From assembly GCA_943737045.1 (NCBI GenBank), contig CALSFV010000222.1:992001-1056000 (forward strand): a stretch of 64,000 nucleotides of DNA. Direction: 5' to 3'. Origin of the DNA: Parapristionchus giblindavisi. Lineage: Eukaryota > Nematoda > Chromadorea > Rhabditida > Diplogasteridae. This document shows positions 36,256-49,200 of this stretch, in pieces; position 1 is the stretch's first letter, and each line of letters opens with the position of its first letter. Below the pieces are notes generated by a model. The model did not search any database, was not told the origin of the DNA, and was given only the letters and a program-made list of their open reading frames with translations. The position numbers and the translations under genes were made by a program.

Positions 36256-38932
36256 CAGTCCCGCAAGGTCTCCTCTTGCAAAGGCGTTCGCCGCGCGTCG
36301 CTGCGAGCCCCCTCTGGTCGCCTGGCTTTTCGCGCGCATTTTCCGCATGAAATTGAGAATTAATTTATTTTTTCTGTTAATTTTCGTGTTCGTGGTAATC
36401 TTTTACCCCGGAAACATGCAACGGACTTTAAAATGCAATCACTTTGAGGTTGCTGTGGGTCGTTTTAGGGTTTGAGGAAATTAGTCAGTTCGTGATCCGT
36501 TGTGCGCCTGAATCTGAGAAATGGGAAAAGGAGCAATTATACTTGGCAAATTGCCAGCTCGTTTTTTCATAGCCATGAATTCCAGTTTATGCTACTTTTC
36601 TACTTGTTTATGTCAGTCGTGCTTATTTCATGTTTTCTCATTTCAGGATAAACCTATCCTCTACAGGATGAGCGGTGGTCGGGTTGGAAATGGATCGAAT
36701 CAGATAAGATTTTGACCGTCTATGTTTTGTTTCTTTCATTGAACGATTGCTTTTTTCGCTTAATTAGGATATTAAAAAAAGTTTGAACAGCAAGTTGCTT
36801 GTGGATAACTTATTTCAGATTTTGCCTGTTCCGCGTCGCTCACTCACTGGTCTTTGCCGCTCTTCATCTTCTTTCAAGTAGTTCACTCTAATTATAAGAC
36901 ATTATTATTTATTTGACACAATACCTTGATTGTGGGATACGTATCATACCTGTCATAGATTAACGTTGTTTGTTACAGTCCTTATGCGTCTACTATCGCA
37001 TAAGCCCGCCCGCTTGTCTCATCTACTGTCATCAATGCATGGAAAAGGTAACTTTTTTCATTTGTCAATAGGCTTGCGGTACACTTTTTAATTAGGCGTT
37101 ATACTATTGATACTTTTATTAATTTTGCAATTAGTTTTGTATATACGATTATTGATAGTCTCCATTCTTGAACAGTTGATGAATATTGGTCAAACATTTT
37201 CGCCCGCCAATAATGTGGGTGTGCACTTTTTGTCGATGCAATCAGTTTTGATACTTTAAATCATACATGGGCGGGGTACCTGGAGCTCGATTCTACAGGG
37301 GGCATCCGAACGAAAAATGATTAATTTTACAAAGGACCTTCACTTCTTCATCAAAAATTTCACCTAAACGTCGTGTTTTACAGGGAGCATTCCATAAATT
37401 TTCGAAAAGCCCTAATTTTACAGGGGGGCACCCCCATGTCGGCGCCCATGTATGCTTTAAATCCATCTGAATATGCGGGAGATCGAGATTAGTGTGAAAA
37501 ACCCCATGTCGGGTCAGTTTCGAGTATTTGAGATTAAAATCGGGTCAGTGTTGCTCTACATTTCGCGATACCAGACAAGAGAGTGTGTGAAACGAGACGT
37601 TGTGGGAGGGGAGATAATGTATGATATTGATCGACTTCTTTTGAGGTACCAAATTCATCACGCATATTACGAGGCCGAGACTTGATGGGTTCTCCGACAA
37701 GCTATATGAATATTGATCAATTGGTGACCTACCGATTTCTGTTCTTTTAAAATCGTTGTATTAATAATTATGTGTTTTGTATTCTCGGATAAACAAATAA
37801 ATGTAGTTGTGGTTTAAAATATATAAGAGTATCACACGATAGTATCTTTATATTGTTATGAGAAGAAAAAACAACACAGTCAATACAGAATAATCAATCA
37901 ATAATCGGCGACAGTTAGTTCCATAGCTGCCAACCTTCCAGTGATGAAGACTCTGACGATGGCTTTATTATTGCAATGTTGTAAAAAGTTATAGACAAAA
38001 ACAATAAAAAATAATATAAAATAATATATTGACTAAATCCTAAGAATAACGACTGGGCTTAATACGATTGAATGCTCCCTGATTAATAACGTGACCTAAT
38101 TCATAAGTATCCCCAATTAACAAATGAAAAAGTTACCTTTTCCATGCATTGATGATAGTAGATGAGACAAGCGGGCGGGCTTATGCGATAGTAGACGCAT
38201 AAGGACTGTAACAAACAACGTTAATCTATGACAGGTATGATACGTATCCCACAATCAAGGTATTGTGTCAAATAAATAATAATGTCTTATAATTAGAGTG
38301 AACTACTTACCTGAAAGAAGATGAAGAGCGGCAAAGACCAGTGAGTGAGCGACGCGGAACAGGCAGAATCTGAAATAAGTTATCCACAAGCAACTTGCTG
38401 TTCAAACTTTTTTTAATATCCTAATTAAGCGAAAAAAGCAATCGTTCAATGAAAGAAACAAAACATAGATGGTCAAAATCTTATCTGATTCGATCCATTT
38501 CCAACCCGACCACCGCTCATCCTGTAGAGGATAGGTTTATCCTGAAATGAGAAAACATGAAATAAGCACGACTGACATAAACAAGTAGAAAAGTAGTATA
38601 AACTGGAATTCATGGCTATGAAAAAACGAGCTGGCAATTTGCCAAGTATAATTGCTCCTTTTCCCATTTCTCAGATTCAGGCGCACAACGGATCACGAAC
38701 TGACTAATTTCCTCAAACCCTAAAACGACCCACAGCAACCTCAAAGTGATTGCATTTTAAAGTCCGTTGCATGTTTCCGGGGTAAAAGATTACCACGAAC
38801 ACGAAAATTAACAGAAAAAATAAATTAATTCTCAATTTCATGCGGAAAATGCGCGCGAAAAGCCAGGCGACCAGAGGGGGCTCGCAGCGACGCGCGGCGA
38901 ACGCCTTTGCAAGAGGAGACCTTGCGGGACTG
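36256..38932. other. Unrelated core of palindrome 2 (possible gene fragments)
   Basis: This DNA has no counterpart in the other Z-S units. In each arm it starts with a GC-rich stretch (36256-36345; mirror 38845-38932) and continues with intron-like and exon-like pieces. One candidate exon is 36648-36713 after TTTCAG; another, about 36978-37045, is open for SLCVYYRISPPACLIYC and followed by GTAAC. In the right arm the exon near 38310-38370 has a good GTAAG donor, but the left arm lost five bases there (about 36878). The centre 37066-38119 is single copy. No protein family recognised; I do not call a gene. Confidence 0.35.
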
Positions 38933-39058
38933 TATTCCACTCACCATCGACCTCAAACTTGCATACATGAGCTCGAATAATACGGTAATCCATCAATCAA
39001 TGAATCAATCAATCAATGAATCAATCAATCAATAAATCAATAAATCAATCAATAAATA

Positions 39059-39091
<33 letters not shown>

Positions 39092-39162
39092 TATCACTTT
39101 CAATAATCATTAATCGATGATAAATCAATCAATCAATCAATCAATGAATCAATGAATCAATG

Positions 39163-39249
<87 letters not shown>

Positions 39250-39494
39250 AATATAACTTCAGATCTACCACTTCCCCATTAAAAGTTTCGAGAGAAGCGG
39301 TGAGAAGTACTTTGTTGTCATGCAGAACACTCATGAGGCCAAGACGGTATCGGTCAATAATCAATAATCATTAATCGATAATCAATCAATAATTTCAGTT
39401 CCCTAGTGTTCACTCGCTCGTGAAGCATTATCACACCTACGCTGATGTTGATCCCAAGTCTGGAAGAATGGAGACATTTAAAGTTCCCTATTAA
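38933..39494 (+). pseudogene. S5: truncated SH2 gene, mirror of S4
   Basis: Partial exon 10 (38933-38984), exon 11 (39263-39346), exon 12 (39399-39494, ending TATTAA). The frame is open but there is no start. The junction with foreign DNA is inside TATTCCAC of exon 10, at the same base as in S4, so the truncation preceded or created the palindrome. Confidence 0.8.
38990..39250 (+). repeat. (TCAA)n microsatellite in S5 intron 10
   Basis: About 260 bp of TCAA/TGAA/TAAA units, the complement of the tract at 35933-36198. Confidence 0.9.
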
Positions 39495-39577
39495 TCGATA
39501 AATGCCACGAGTGTATTCACAGTTGTGATACACTATCGTTCTTTGGCCTCTAACCCCCCCCCCCCAGGACCCTTTAA

Positions 39578-41606
39578 AGGGAAAATGCAGCCAAAATTTC
39601 ACTATTTTTAATTTTCTTAATTTTTTGCCAGAGAGTCTATCGAGGTGTGAATTAAACATTTGATAAAAAAGAATTTTGAAAAAAAATATATAAAACGCAT
39701 AAAAACGCGTATGAAAAAAATGACGGGTTACTGTAATTTCGCTAAAGATTCTGCATTTTCTCCACACCATGGAATTGTGGTGTGGGGAAAATACAGCAGA
39801 AGACTTATGGTATTGGCGTCGTTTCACGCTTTCGTTCCACTTTGTTTTTCTTCGTTCAATTCTTTGTTTTATACGCATTTGTCCTTTATTATTCCATTAT
39901 TTTCTTTTTAAATGCTCCTGCAGCGCGCGTGGAGACCATCGCTCCATTTGTATGGCTTTATTAACGCGAAAAACGGCGACAATTTCATGTTTAACTATGG
40001 AAGTACAACAACTAAGAATAGTTTTACACGCATTTTCGTCCATAAGTGTCGTTTTAAATACTTCTATATTTCGTGTATATAATTTAGCAGACATGACACG
40101 GTTCTGTCAGAGCTCTGGAGTCATCATCGAGCGGGGAAAGAACAACATCGGCATGATCGCTGGAACTGACAGGTATTCCGTTTTCTATCGACTTCTTTAC
40201 GTTCGGTGCAACTTTCGTTATGATATAACCAATTCTATGCCCAGATAACACTTTGTTTCATTGTCTTTGCGATCACTTTTAGTCATGCAATACAGAAAAA
40301 TGTATGAAACCGCTTTCAACGGCTATTTCTACACGTAAAATGAGCGTATTATATCATTTTATAGGCGCTGTCGACATCGGTTTCACCATCTACTATTATA
40401 ATGCGTGTCGCTCAGCGCCCTACTTCTAACAGAAGATCCGCGAGAGTAAGTCGCTATCATTATATTATAATATTTATTTTCTATTATATATAATTTATAA
40501 TTGATTTTTAATTATCTATCCGTCCGTATATGGTGGGAACTATTCCCTGCGATGACAGCATAGGTGCATTATCATAACAGGAAACCATTACAGCAATCTA
40601 ATATTTGTTTTGTACAGTATTGTTGTGATTTAGGTTGATCAAGTCGCCTTCGACAAGGCTATCGAAGCTTCTATCACTAATTATTCTGGATCCAGAAGGT
40701 GTGTCTCTTCTACATTTAGTTTACATTTTATTTTATACGTTTCATCCTGACAATGAGTTCAGAAGAACTTGTTTACGCTTAAAATATTCGTTATCGTGTT
40801 AGCGTGAATTGTAGCTAAAACATTAAATTTAACGCAACTTTAAGAAAAGAATCTACCTGTTTAGTATTCATTTAACAACCTTTATCGAATGGACTTTGTT
40901 TTACTGATTTAACTCGCCAATTTTTTTCAGGTCATGGCGCAAGCCGGCTGGCTCGGCTATGCATCCCATGCGATGGTCTGATGCTGGCATCATCGACAGG
41001 AAGGATGACGGCACAACTGATTGACATGGTGTAGAGACCATTTATTAGAATTACCTACCAATGGAGGGCTATTGATTTAAACCGTTAAGATTTCATTCTT
41101 TGCTTTCTATGGTTGTACTGTATAATTTCATGCTGATACAAGTCTTCTATATCGCCCAATTCCGATGTATTTCTTTGTATTCGATATATTGCTTTTGTAT
41201 ATTATGGGATATGTTATAAATAAACTATATAATATTGAATGAATGTTGTCTGCGAGACAAAATTGTCGATTGAATTGATCATCATTGTGAATTTTTGTTT
41301 TTATATCTTGTTGTCGTGATAAAAACATCTCTAAATATCAGCAAAGGTTAAATATTGGAATTATAATGTTAGATATACGAAAGAGTGGACACTGTAAGTG
41401 AAAAAAAGTGTCGAGATCTTTGTGGTGTGCACATTAGGAAAAGTCGAATAAACTACAGTAACCCGGCGAAATTCACCAGCAGTTTTTCAACGTTCTAATT
41501 ACGTTATTTCCTTATAAAAGACAAATTATTATTTAATTTTTATATTTTTCGAAGCAGAATTAAAAGCTCTATCATATGAGAGCAACTTAATTTTTCGTTT
41601 CCGGGT
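39578..41606. mobile_element. 2029-bp insertion with 8-bp direct repeats carrying a small gene
   Basis: The opposite arm reads CCTTTAACGATAAAGG without a break (around 35596-35612). Here CCCTTTAA occurs at 39570-39577 and again at 41607-41614, bracketing 2029 extra bases. No convincing terminal inverted repeats were seen, so the mechanism is open. Inside are a short stem-loop (TTTCTCCACACC and GGTGTGGGGAAA, about 39759-39794) and the three-exon gene at 40401-41024. Confidence 0.65.
40401..41024 (+). CDS. Small three-exon gene, 67 aa, unidentified
   Basis: Exons 40401-40445, 40634-40698 and 40931-41024 join in one frame (204 nt including TGA) with GTAAGT and GTGTGT donors and TTTAG and TTTTCAG acceptors. 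A TTTATAG 36 nt before the ATG could be a trans-splice site. The product is basic and polar: MRVAQRPTSNRRSAR at the start, SWRKPAGSAMHPMRW in the middle, acidic end. No signal peptide or membrane segment and no family recognised. A separate ORF start at 40094 (MTRFCQSSG...) ends at a GTATT donor but does not join in frame. Because it is spliced and lies inside an insertion found in only one arm, it was moved as DNA, not as a cDNA. Confidence 0.5.
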
Positions 41607-41614
41607 CCCTTTAA

Positions 41615-43287
41615 CGATAAAGGATTGAGCTGGGATATAAATCGATAATGTAAATAGTGCAAGTTGATACAGTAAATATGTACATTCAAGCATTCTGATC
41701 TACCATAGTTGTAATATCCAAGTAGATAATATCACTATGTTATCAGGCAAACATTTCATTTCATCATTCATTATTGCTATAAGGAAGATATCTGTTGATC
41801 AATCGTTTCTAAAGTAACAATCGTCAACTTTGAATTTACCTCAACTTTTAGTCTTAGATGAAATATCTTAGATGATGACCATGTCTAGAACCTAATGAGC
41901 GAAACAGAAAATCTCGTCTTCTAATAACAACTTTTGATTCACTAATATAAAATTTCATGAGTGCATTTACATGTTTAACTATGATCTATTTTTATTTTGA
42001 TGCTTATTTAATGCTTATTATCACTTCTTTCGTGTAATCTCTCAATACGTGATAACTACAGTTTGGCTCATAGTGTAGCAGCTTTATCGGCTCGGGACCA
42101 GTAGCGGACCAGTTAATGAGAGAGACAGCAGACGAAATTGTCCATGACTGTGAACAAACATAGAAAAAGAAATGATAAGGAGACTATAAGCAAAACAAAC
42201 GCGGTCCGATGTTTCGGCCCTCGGTTCTAGACACCGGAACCGCCCCATGTGGATTGGGCCTCATCAGTAGTCGAGCTCACATAGAATTTTTGTAAAAAAA
42301 CAAGTTAGCAAAAGAAAAAATAGTGTCATTCTACCCTATCACAGTGTATCTGTTATGAGTCATTCTTTCGGAATTGACCGAGGCTCTATTTATCTTTGGT
42401 CTTTGGTTCTACATTATTATTATTATTATTGTTTTTATTGTAGATAACAATTAGATTGATGTAATTTACAAAAAAATCTTTATTTACTATATAATGTGAT
42501 TATTATTAATATTATTTTTATCGATATTTCTAAGATTCTTAAGAGTTAAAACGATTATTAGTAAAGAATGATGTTAAATATTCTCAAGGATTTTGTCGAA
42601 AAGAAGGAAGGACGATCGCTTCTTGAGATGCCTAAAATTAAATAATTGATCCTTGTTTGAATATTTTGTGATTCACTCATTTATATCTCGCTCACTATCT
42701 ATTCGTGATTTTTTGTCTCAAAACGTGATGACTTCATTTTAGGTGGAGTCCCTCGAATATTTTCGTGAAGAAATTGTGAAGACAAAGATAGCAAAAGTTA
42801 TTCTGCATACCGTACATAAATTATTTTATGCTAATTCAGCTTATTGATCGCTAGAATCATGAATAAATCATGTTTGATTGTGCATTCAAAGGCGCGAAAT
42901 TTTGAAAATAGGAAAGTTTGGCAATAGGTTTTGAACACGTAACGTTAAGCTAACTGTCAGTGCTTTTACCACTACGCCAAGGGATAGATAAATAGCGTTA
43001 ATTTCATGCATATCACATATCCCTTGCATAGCCGATGTTACGCATACGCATAGGCATTCAAGGGCCTCCATTTTTAAAAATACCCTGAACTAATTGCAGT
43101 AAACGCTCTTGCAAAGAGTTTCGAGTTAGATCGAAGTGGGCCTTTAAAAAATAAAGAACGTAATGGAGTTTTAAAAAAAAGACCGATACTTTTGTTCCAC
43201 AATATAAGTAAAAATCTAGAAGCTTTTTTTTGTTCTTATCTTTGAATAACATGTATAATGAATGAATTGATGAAGCCCGCTTACCCA
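41615..43287. other. S5-Z4 tail-to-tail intergenic region
   Basis: Mirror of 33928-35600. Contains the hammerhead-like core 42211-42267 and a SINE-like repeat at about 42785-42985. No gene seen. Confidence 0.6.
42211..42267 (-). ncRNA. Hammerhead-ribozyme-like core (copy in right arm of palindrome 2)
   Basis: Mirror copy of 34948-35004, with the core and stem II intact. Same caveat about missing stems I and III. Confidence 0.4.
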
Positions 43288-46200
43288 TTACAGAATTTCG
43301 CTCGACGAATAAATATTATCGATCGACCACTTTGCAAATGCTTGTGTCCCTACACGATCCGTTTGATGGGCCAACGGAATCTGCACAGGCAACGAACTTA
43401 AAGAAAATTTTAGAATCATTAAGAATAGTTTTAGAATTTTAGAATCTTGAAACATATTAATGTTTGAAGGTTAATTAACGTGTTGAAAAGTGTTGTTGAA
43501 TTTTTTTAAAGGAATGAAAAAACAGCGAAAATATATCAATTTTTGCACACCCCTTTCCCACTATCTTTTCTTTTCCGGACTATTGAACAACTTCGTTCGT
43601 AATAATTTGACACAGGATCAATTAACAAGGGCGAAGTAAGTAGACTTTTTGACTAATGTTACCTTTCGTATGAATTTCATAAATATCAGATATTTACGGT
43701 TAAGATTTTAAACGAGTCAATGAAATTTGTCATTCGTATCAACTCACCTATAACCCGTCACGTTATATGAGAGACGAGGCCACAAGGAGATGGCTGATAA
43801 CTAAATATTACATTATATAATAAATAATAATACGATTACATAATATTTCTGATATAAGTGCTACAATATAACAAACCATTTTTGTTTCATAAAGGCTTTT
43901 CTTCTCGCCGTCAGATTCGCAATTGAGAGCTTGGACGATAATGCGCACTGACAAATAAGCAGCTTCGAATTCCAGAGAATCTTGAACACTGTGGAAACAT
44001 CCCTCTGCAGTGACTGTATTTGGAGACTTCGTCATAATGTCTCTGAAAATATTTATTTATTTTTGCTTATTTCTCGATCGGTGCGATAAAAAAATAAGAA
44101 GCTGAAAGAGGCTTAACGAATGTGTTATGAAGTTTTGTGATAAATACTTTTGGAAGAATGTTGTGAGAGGCTAATTTGCATATGTTAAGAAATGTATATT
44201 TCAATAAATGTATTAATTAAGGCCATGTTCTTGCTTGATTTAGTCGAATACTAATTATAAGTATCTTTAAGTCTAAAAAATAGTGCAAGCTTACAATAAA
44301 CTTTCTATCCTCATAGTCTGCAGAAATTGAGATAGCGTTGATGGAACGTTATAGGCAATGTTATCGAGTATTAGAAGAACCTTCAATAAAAATAAAAAAT
44401 TGCATTGCATTTTTAAGAATTACAAAATTTAAAAATATAAAAAATTCTAATATCCCTCGCTGTACAAGAAAAAGACATAGGCTTACATATGCATGTTCAT
44501 AGAGAGAAAACTTGCCCATATATGGACAACACATTTCCCAACTTTCCATACTTGTGTACACGATTTTCAGGCATTCGGGCAAATGGTATCCCAAAAACCG
44601 GCGATTTGCCCATATACAGTTTATTGTTAGCATTTGTCTGAATACGGGCAAATCGTTCGCCAACTAACGCCACTCGGGCAAATTTATTCTCTGGGCACAT
44701 GCATTTTTAAAGCGCATATTCTTAATCTACAGACAAAGGGCTTTCAAATGAGCTATAACTCATATCTCATCGCCAAAATAATGTTAAAGAGACAATTTGT
44801 AAGCCAAAAACAGCCAGAGGTTCTCGCGGTTACGGTCATGGTCACGGTTGTCCGACTTAAGAAACCCTAACACGTTACACCTAACACATACATTGAACTT
44901 CTCCGCTACTTCTTTAAGCTCCAACCCTCGGAAGGACTCTTCCAGCAAACCAAAGTTCACGAAAAGTTGACAGGCGGTATCCGAGTCTTCTGAGGAAATT
45001 CATAATTAATAATAGTTTTTTTTACAGTTACTATAGCCTAAAGCTTGAGTTCGGAACAGAATTTCTTTATTCTAATAATGTACAGAAAACAAAAACATAA
45101 CTATTGATTCATTTGGCTTACTTGTGAAATGGAAAAGTAACGTAACTGCAGCGTAGAAGTTTTTTCGTCCTATCTCATTATCATTTTCGATTAGTTCACG
45201 TCGTCTCTGATTATTTCTCCATATTATGCTTTACCTATATATTTCCCAACCAACCTCGGCAAATATTTTCACATATCCTTCAAGATTCATGTTTTCTAGT
45301 ATTCTTTTCCGATCGATAATTGATAGTTTAGAAGCACATCTGGATAATATTGTGAGAAGTGCCCCACTAAAATAAATAAATAAATTATTTACTAAATCGT
45401 CCGAATCAAGAAAAATCACTATTTTCGGTTCTTTAATTAGAAATCACTCTGACCTTTGCTCAGTGGAATCGCCTTTCATTATCCTCTCATGACCGACAAC
45501 AAATATCCGATAAAAATCAAGAGCCTTATCGAATAGTACATCGTTGTCGAAGAGTTCCAGAATCTACATTAAAGTAATAAATAAATAGATAACTAAAGTA
45601 AGATAACTATAATAAATAACTAATAATTAAGATAACTATAATAGATAACTATAGATAAATAGATAAATAAATAGATAAAAATAATTTCGTTTCGTCATTT
45701 CGTTAGGATTTTTTCATGATTCACTATTCGAAAAGGATCAAGGGTAGCGGTTTTGATACTGAGAGAATGCATTCAACTGTTGTTCAGAAGAATATGAACG
45801 GAGAATTATTCAAGACAGCAAGACTGTCGTGCCCTTTGTATGGGACCTCACCTCATCACGCACATAGGTACATACTAAATAGTCGTTTAGATTTCAACCA
45901 TTGCCTTCCCAATGGTTTTTTACTTGATAAAGGTCATTATATTGCACAATGTTTTATAGGCTGTGAAAGCAAAAACGACCGCTCAACATAGAAACTCTCT
46001 CAAATGCAATCGCCTTTCGCTTGTCTCGCTATGGAAACAAAATGGCTTGAACCAGAATACTGTGATTGTATTGTCTAAATATTAAGATGCATAGCCTCAT
46101 TTTCAGGGTCACAATTTCTTTAAAGTCATTATAGCTTCTTCCCTAGAACGACAAGGTTCTTCGTGCAATCAAAAATATAATAATGTGATAATAATAGTAT

Positions 46201-49200
46201 TTTAGTCCTTCAAATGAACGTTTGGGGATGGGGAATATCTGTTAGATAAGTCTTGTGAAGGATATACGTCGCTAAGGCGAATCAATAAAATGTTGGGTGG
46301 GGGGATTGGAGGATGAAGGAAAACTGGAAAAGTCCTAACTGAATGAAAATTTGACAAAATCTTTGACTTATCCCTATACCTCATTTGCTATTTTTTTTTC
46401 TAATATTTCAACACTGTTATTATATGTTAATCACCCTGTTACCTAATTTATTTATTTACTACACTCCGCGTTTTCTTGTAAAACGCATAAAATTACTATT
46501 ACATAAATATAAAGATGTATAACCTTTATCTCATTGTGTATACAAAATCGATCAACCGGTAAGATGCCTCCCTTTACATATCTCTCTATGCATCTCCCAA
46601 CATATTGACTGCTGATAGAATGCACTCGGTCGGGCCTGAAAAAAGTTTTGTCTCATTATTTCAAATACAATTACACCAAACATTTTCATGAGAGCACGAT
46701 ACTAAAATATGAAGGCATGATGATAGCAAATATATAGCATATTCTAATTATCAATAACTATTTATTTATTTATCGTAAATTAAATAAGTAAAAGTACGAT
46801 TTGAATGAAGGAATATTTCCATTCAGTGGCTTTTCTATGGTGGGCGCCCGTTTAGGCAACGGATTATAAATCGGTTGGGAGGTGGCCTATGGCACCAACA
46901 GTTGTATCATTGTTATCAATAAGAGTGTACGGTATTGGGCTACCGTAACCGTCATGAATCGCGAACTGATTTTTTTCAGTCGACCCATGACCCGGGTTCA
47001 TGGTTTAAGATGGCAGAAGTCGAAAAAAACGGCACGGCAAATCCCGGTTCGATTACGGTATTTCGGGTTACAGTATCCAGAAAGATAAAAGCTGGCTCAC
47101 TATTGACATAATGGATACTAGTTTTCGGTCTCGGAGCATCATGAATTTTTCGACTTCTGCCATCTTCAACCATGAACCCATGGGTCGACTGAAAAAAAAT
47201 CAGTTCGCGATTCCTGGCGGATACGGTAGCACACTACCGTACACTCTTATTGATAACAATGGGACAACTTTTGTTGCCATAGGCCACCTCCCAACCGATT
47301 TATGATCCGTTGCCGAAACGGGCACCCCTTTCTATTTATTGCTAGAGTATGTAGTAGTCGAAGCCTTTTGGTATGTCAAATAAACAAGTAGTCGACTAGT
47401 CTAGAAGTAAGAAGTAGTCGATGGCTTTTAGGATGTCAAATAGTCTAGTAATCGACTAGTTTGGACATAAGGTATAGTCCATGTTGATAGTTTGTCCAGT
47501 AATTTCGTTGAATCGCTTATCAAGCCACCATCGACATAAACATTGGTCTTACAAAACAACGGAGATATAATGAAGGCAGGTTGATAGAGATTTTATTCAA
47601 TTTTTTTCACTGACAATGTGCATTGCTAGAATCATTTGGAAAGATTAAAATACTCTATTATGTAAAATTTAATATTTAAATTTCCCGCGTAATATTAGTA
47701 AAAATAAATTACTTGAGTAAACTCCTCCATAAACCGGTTACCATATGTTGAATAAAATCGCCATTTTCTCTTTTCAAGTTCAAAAACTCGAAGATGCTGG
47801 CGCATCTATTTAATTCCTCCACAGAAAATTGTACATCATCTCTCTGTAAATATAAAATACTATTTATAGCCCTTTAGCCAATTTTGTGCTCATTTTTTCA
47901 TCCTGTTATAAGATTTCGCTTTTTTTATAAGAGTACGTAAATCACTTTTTATCTTTCGTTGCTTTTTCTTTCGTCTTTCGTTACTTTTTTTCTAATCTTT
48001 TCAAATGTTTCGTTACTTTTCTCGTTCCAAAATAGAAAACTGCCCTTCACAAAGATCCAAAAAATTATTTCGTACGGCGGCTGATATTCATGGCTTGCCA
48101 GACAATACAAAACGATATTATAAAGTATAAAATGTTACCTCCAGAAGATAAGATAAACGATTGTAAACTGTATGGGATTGTTCAGAGTTATATTTGCTTA
48201 GATACAGTGATGCAGCATTGAGACAGCACGACGGAGTCATGGAACTGGCCACTTTCACACTCGTTCTCATATCGAACACGTCTTCTGCATTATGCACAGC
48301 ATCTAAAAACACAGAAATGTGCCAAAAATGCATATGCAGTGAAAATCCGATCTCGTTTTCTGGTTTATGGGGTAGTTACATATTTCATTAACAAATGCGG
48401 AGAATTAGCCTTTTTCCCATTCGGAGGTGCGAACGAATGCAAGCCCATTTATCATCATCTTTTGGCTTATAAATCAGATGCAGTTAAAAATAAATAGCCG
48501 ATTTTACATTTTAAAAGATTTTACAATTTTAAAGGTGGGGTCCGACGAATATTTTGGTGAACAAACTGTCACGACAGAAAGATTGCAAAAGTTGTTCTGC
48601 GTACCGTACATAAATTATTTTATGCTAATTCAGCTTATTGGTCGCTAGAATCATGAATGAATCCAGCTTGATGTACAGGCAAAGGCGCGAAAATTTGAAA
48701 ATGAGAAAGTTCGGTAATAGGTTTCGAACATTCGACGTTACGCTAACTAGGCAGGGCATTTACCACTACGCCAAGGGATACATGCATGGACGTGGATTGT
48801 ATAGGCCATATGTCACACATTTGCATAGACATTCGAGGGCCTCCATCTTTAAAGGGAGATTGACCTCTCTCAATGGCCTCTTCATTGCGCACACTATTTC
48901 TCTGTTCTCTAACAACGAGAGAGCAATGCGCTTCGAAGAGACCATTGAGAGAGGTTACGCTCCCTTTCAGAGGCCGTTTCCGTAAGACTCGACAGTATCG
49001 CTTGAAATTGTCTGATGATGCATGATTGTACTTGTACCCGTATTGATTTTCTCACATTTTTTGTTGCACACGTTCATTTTGTAATTGATTAAACACCATT
49101 ACGGTGTACGATAAATAAATAAATAAATAAATATTTCTCTGCATTTGTTGCACTCACCAAATACGGATATCATTCGAAGGTTTTTGAACACCCGAGAAAC

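Larger units (their letters stand above)
26311..37065 (+). repeat. Palindrome 2, left arm
   Basis: Reverse-complement match to 38120-50905. Position sums are 77215-77216 over Z3/Z4 and 75188 near the centre, the gap being mostly the 2029-bp insertion at 39578-41606. It spans Z3 exons 3-14 and S4. Many exons are identical between arms. Confidence 0.92.

Noticed and set aside
39354..39878. 174-codon open frame on the minus strand
   Set aside because: Antisense to SH2 exon 12 and to AT-rich insertion sequence; no coding character.
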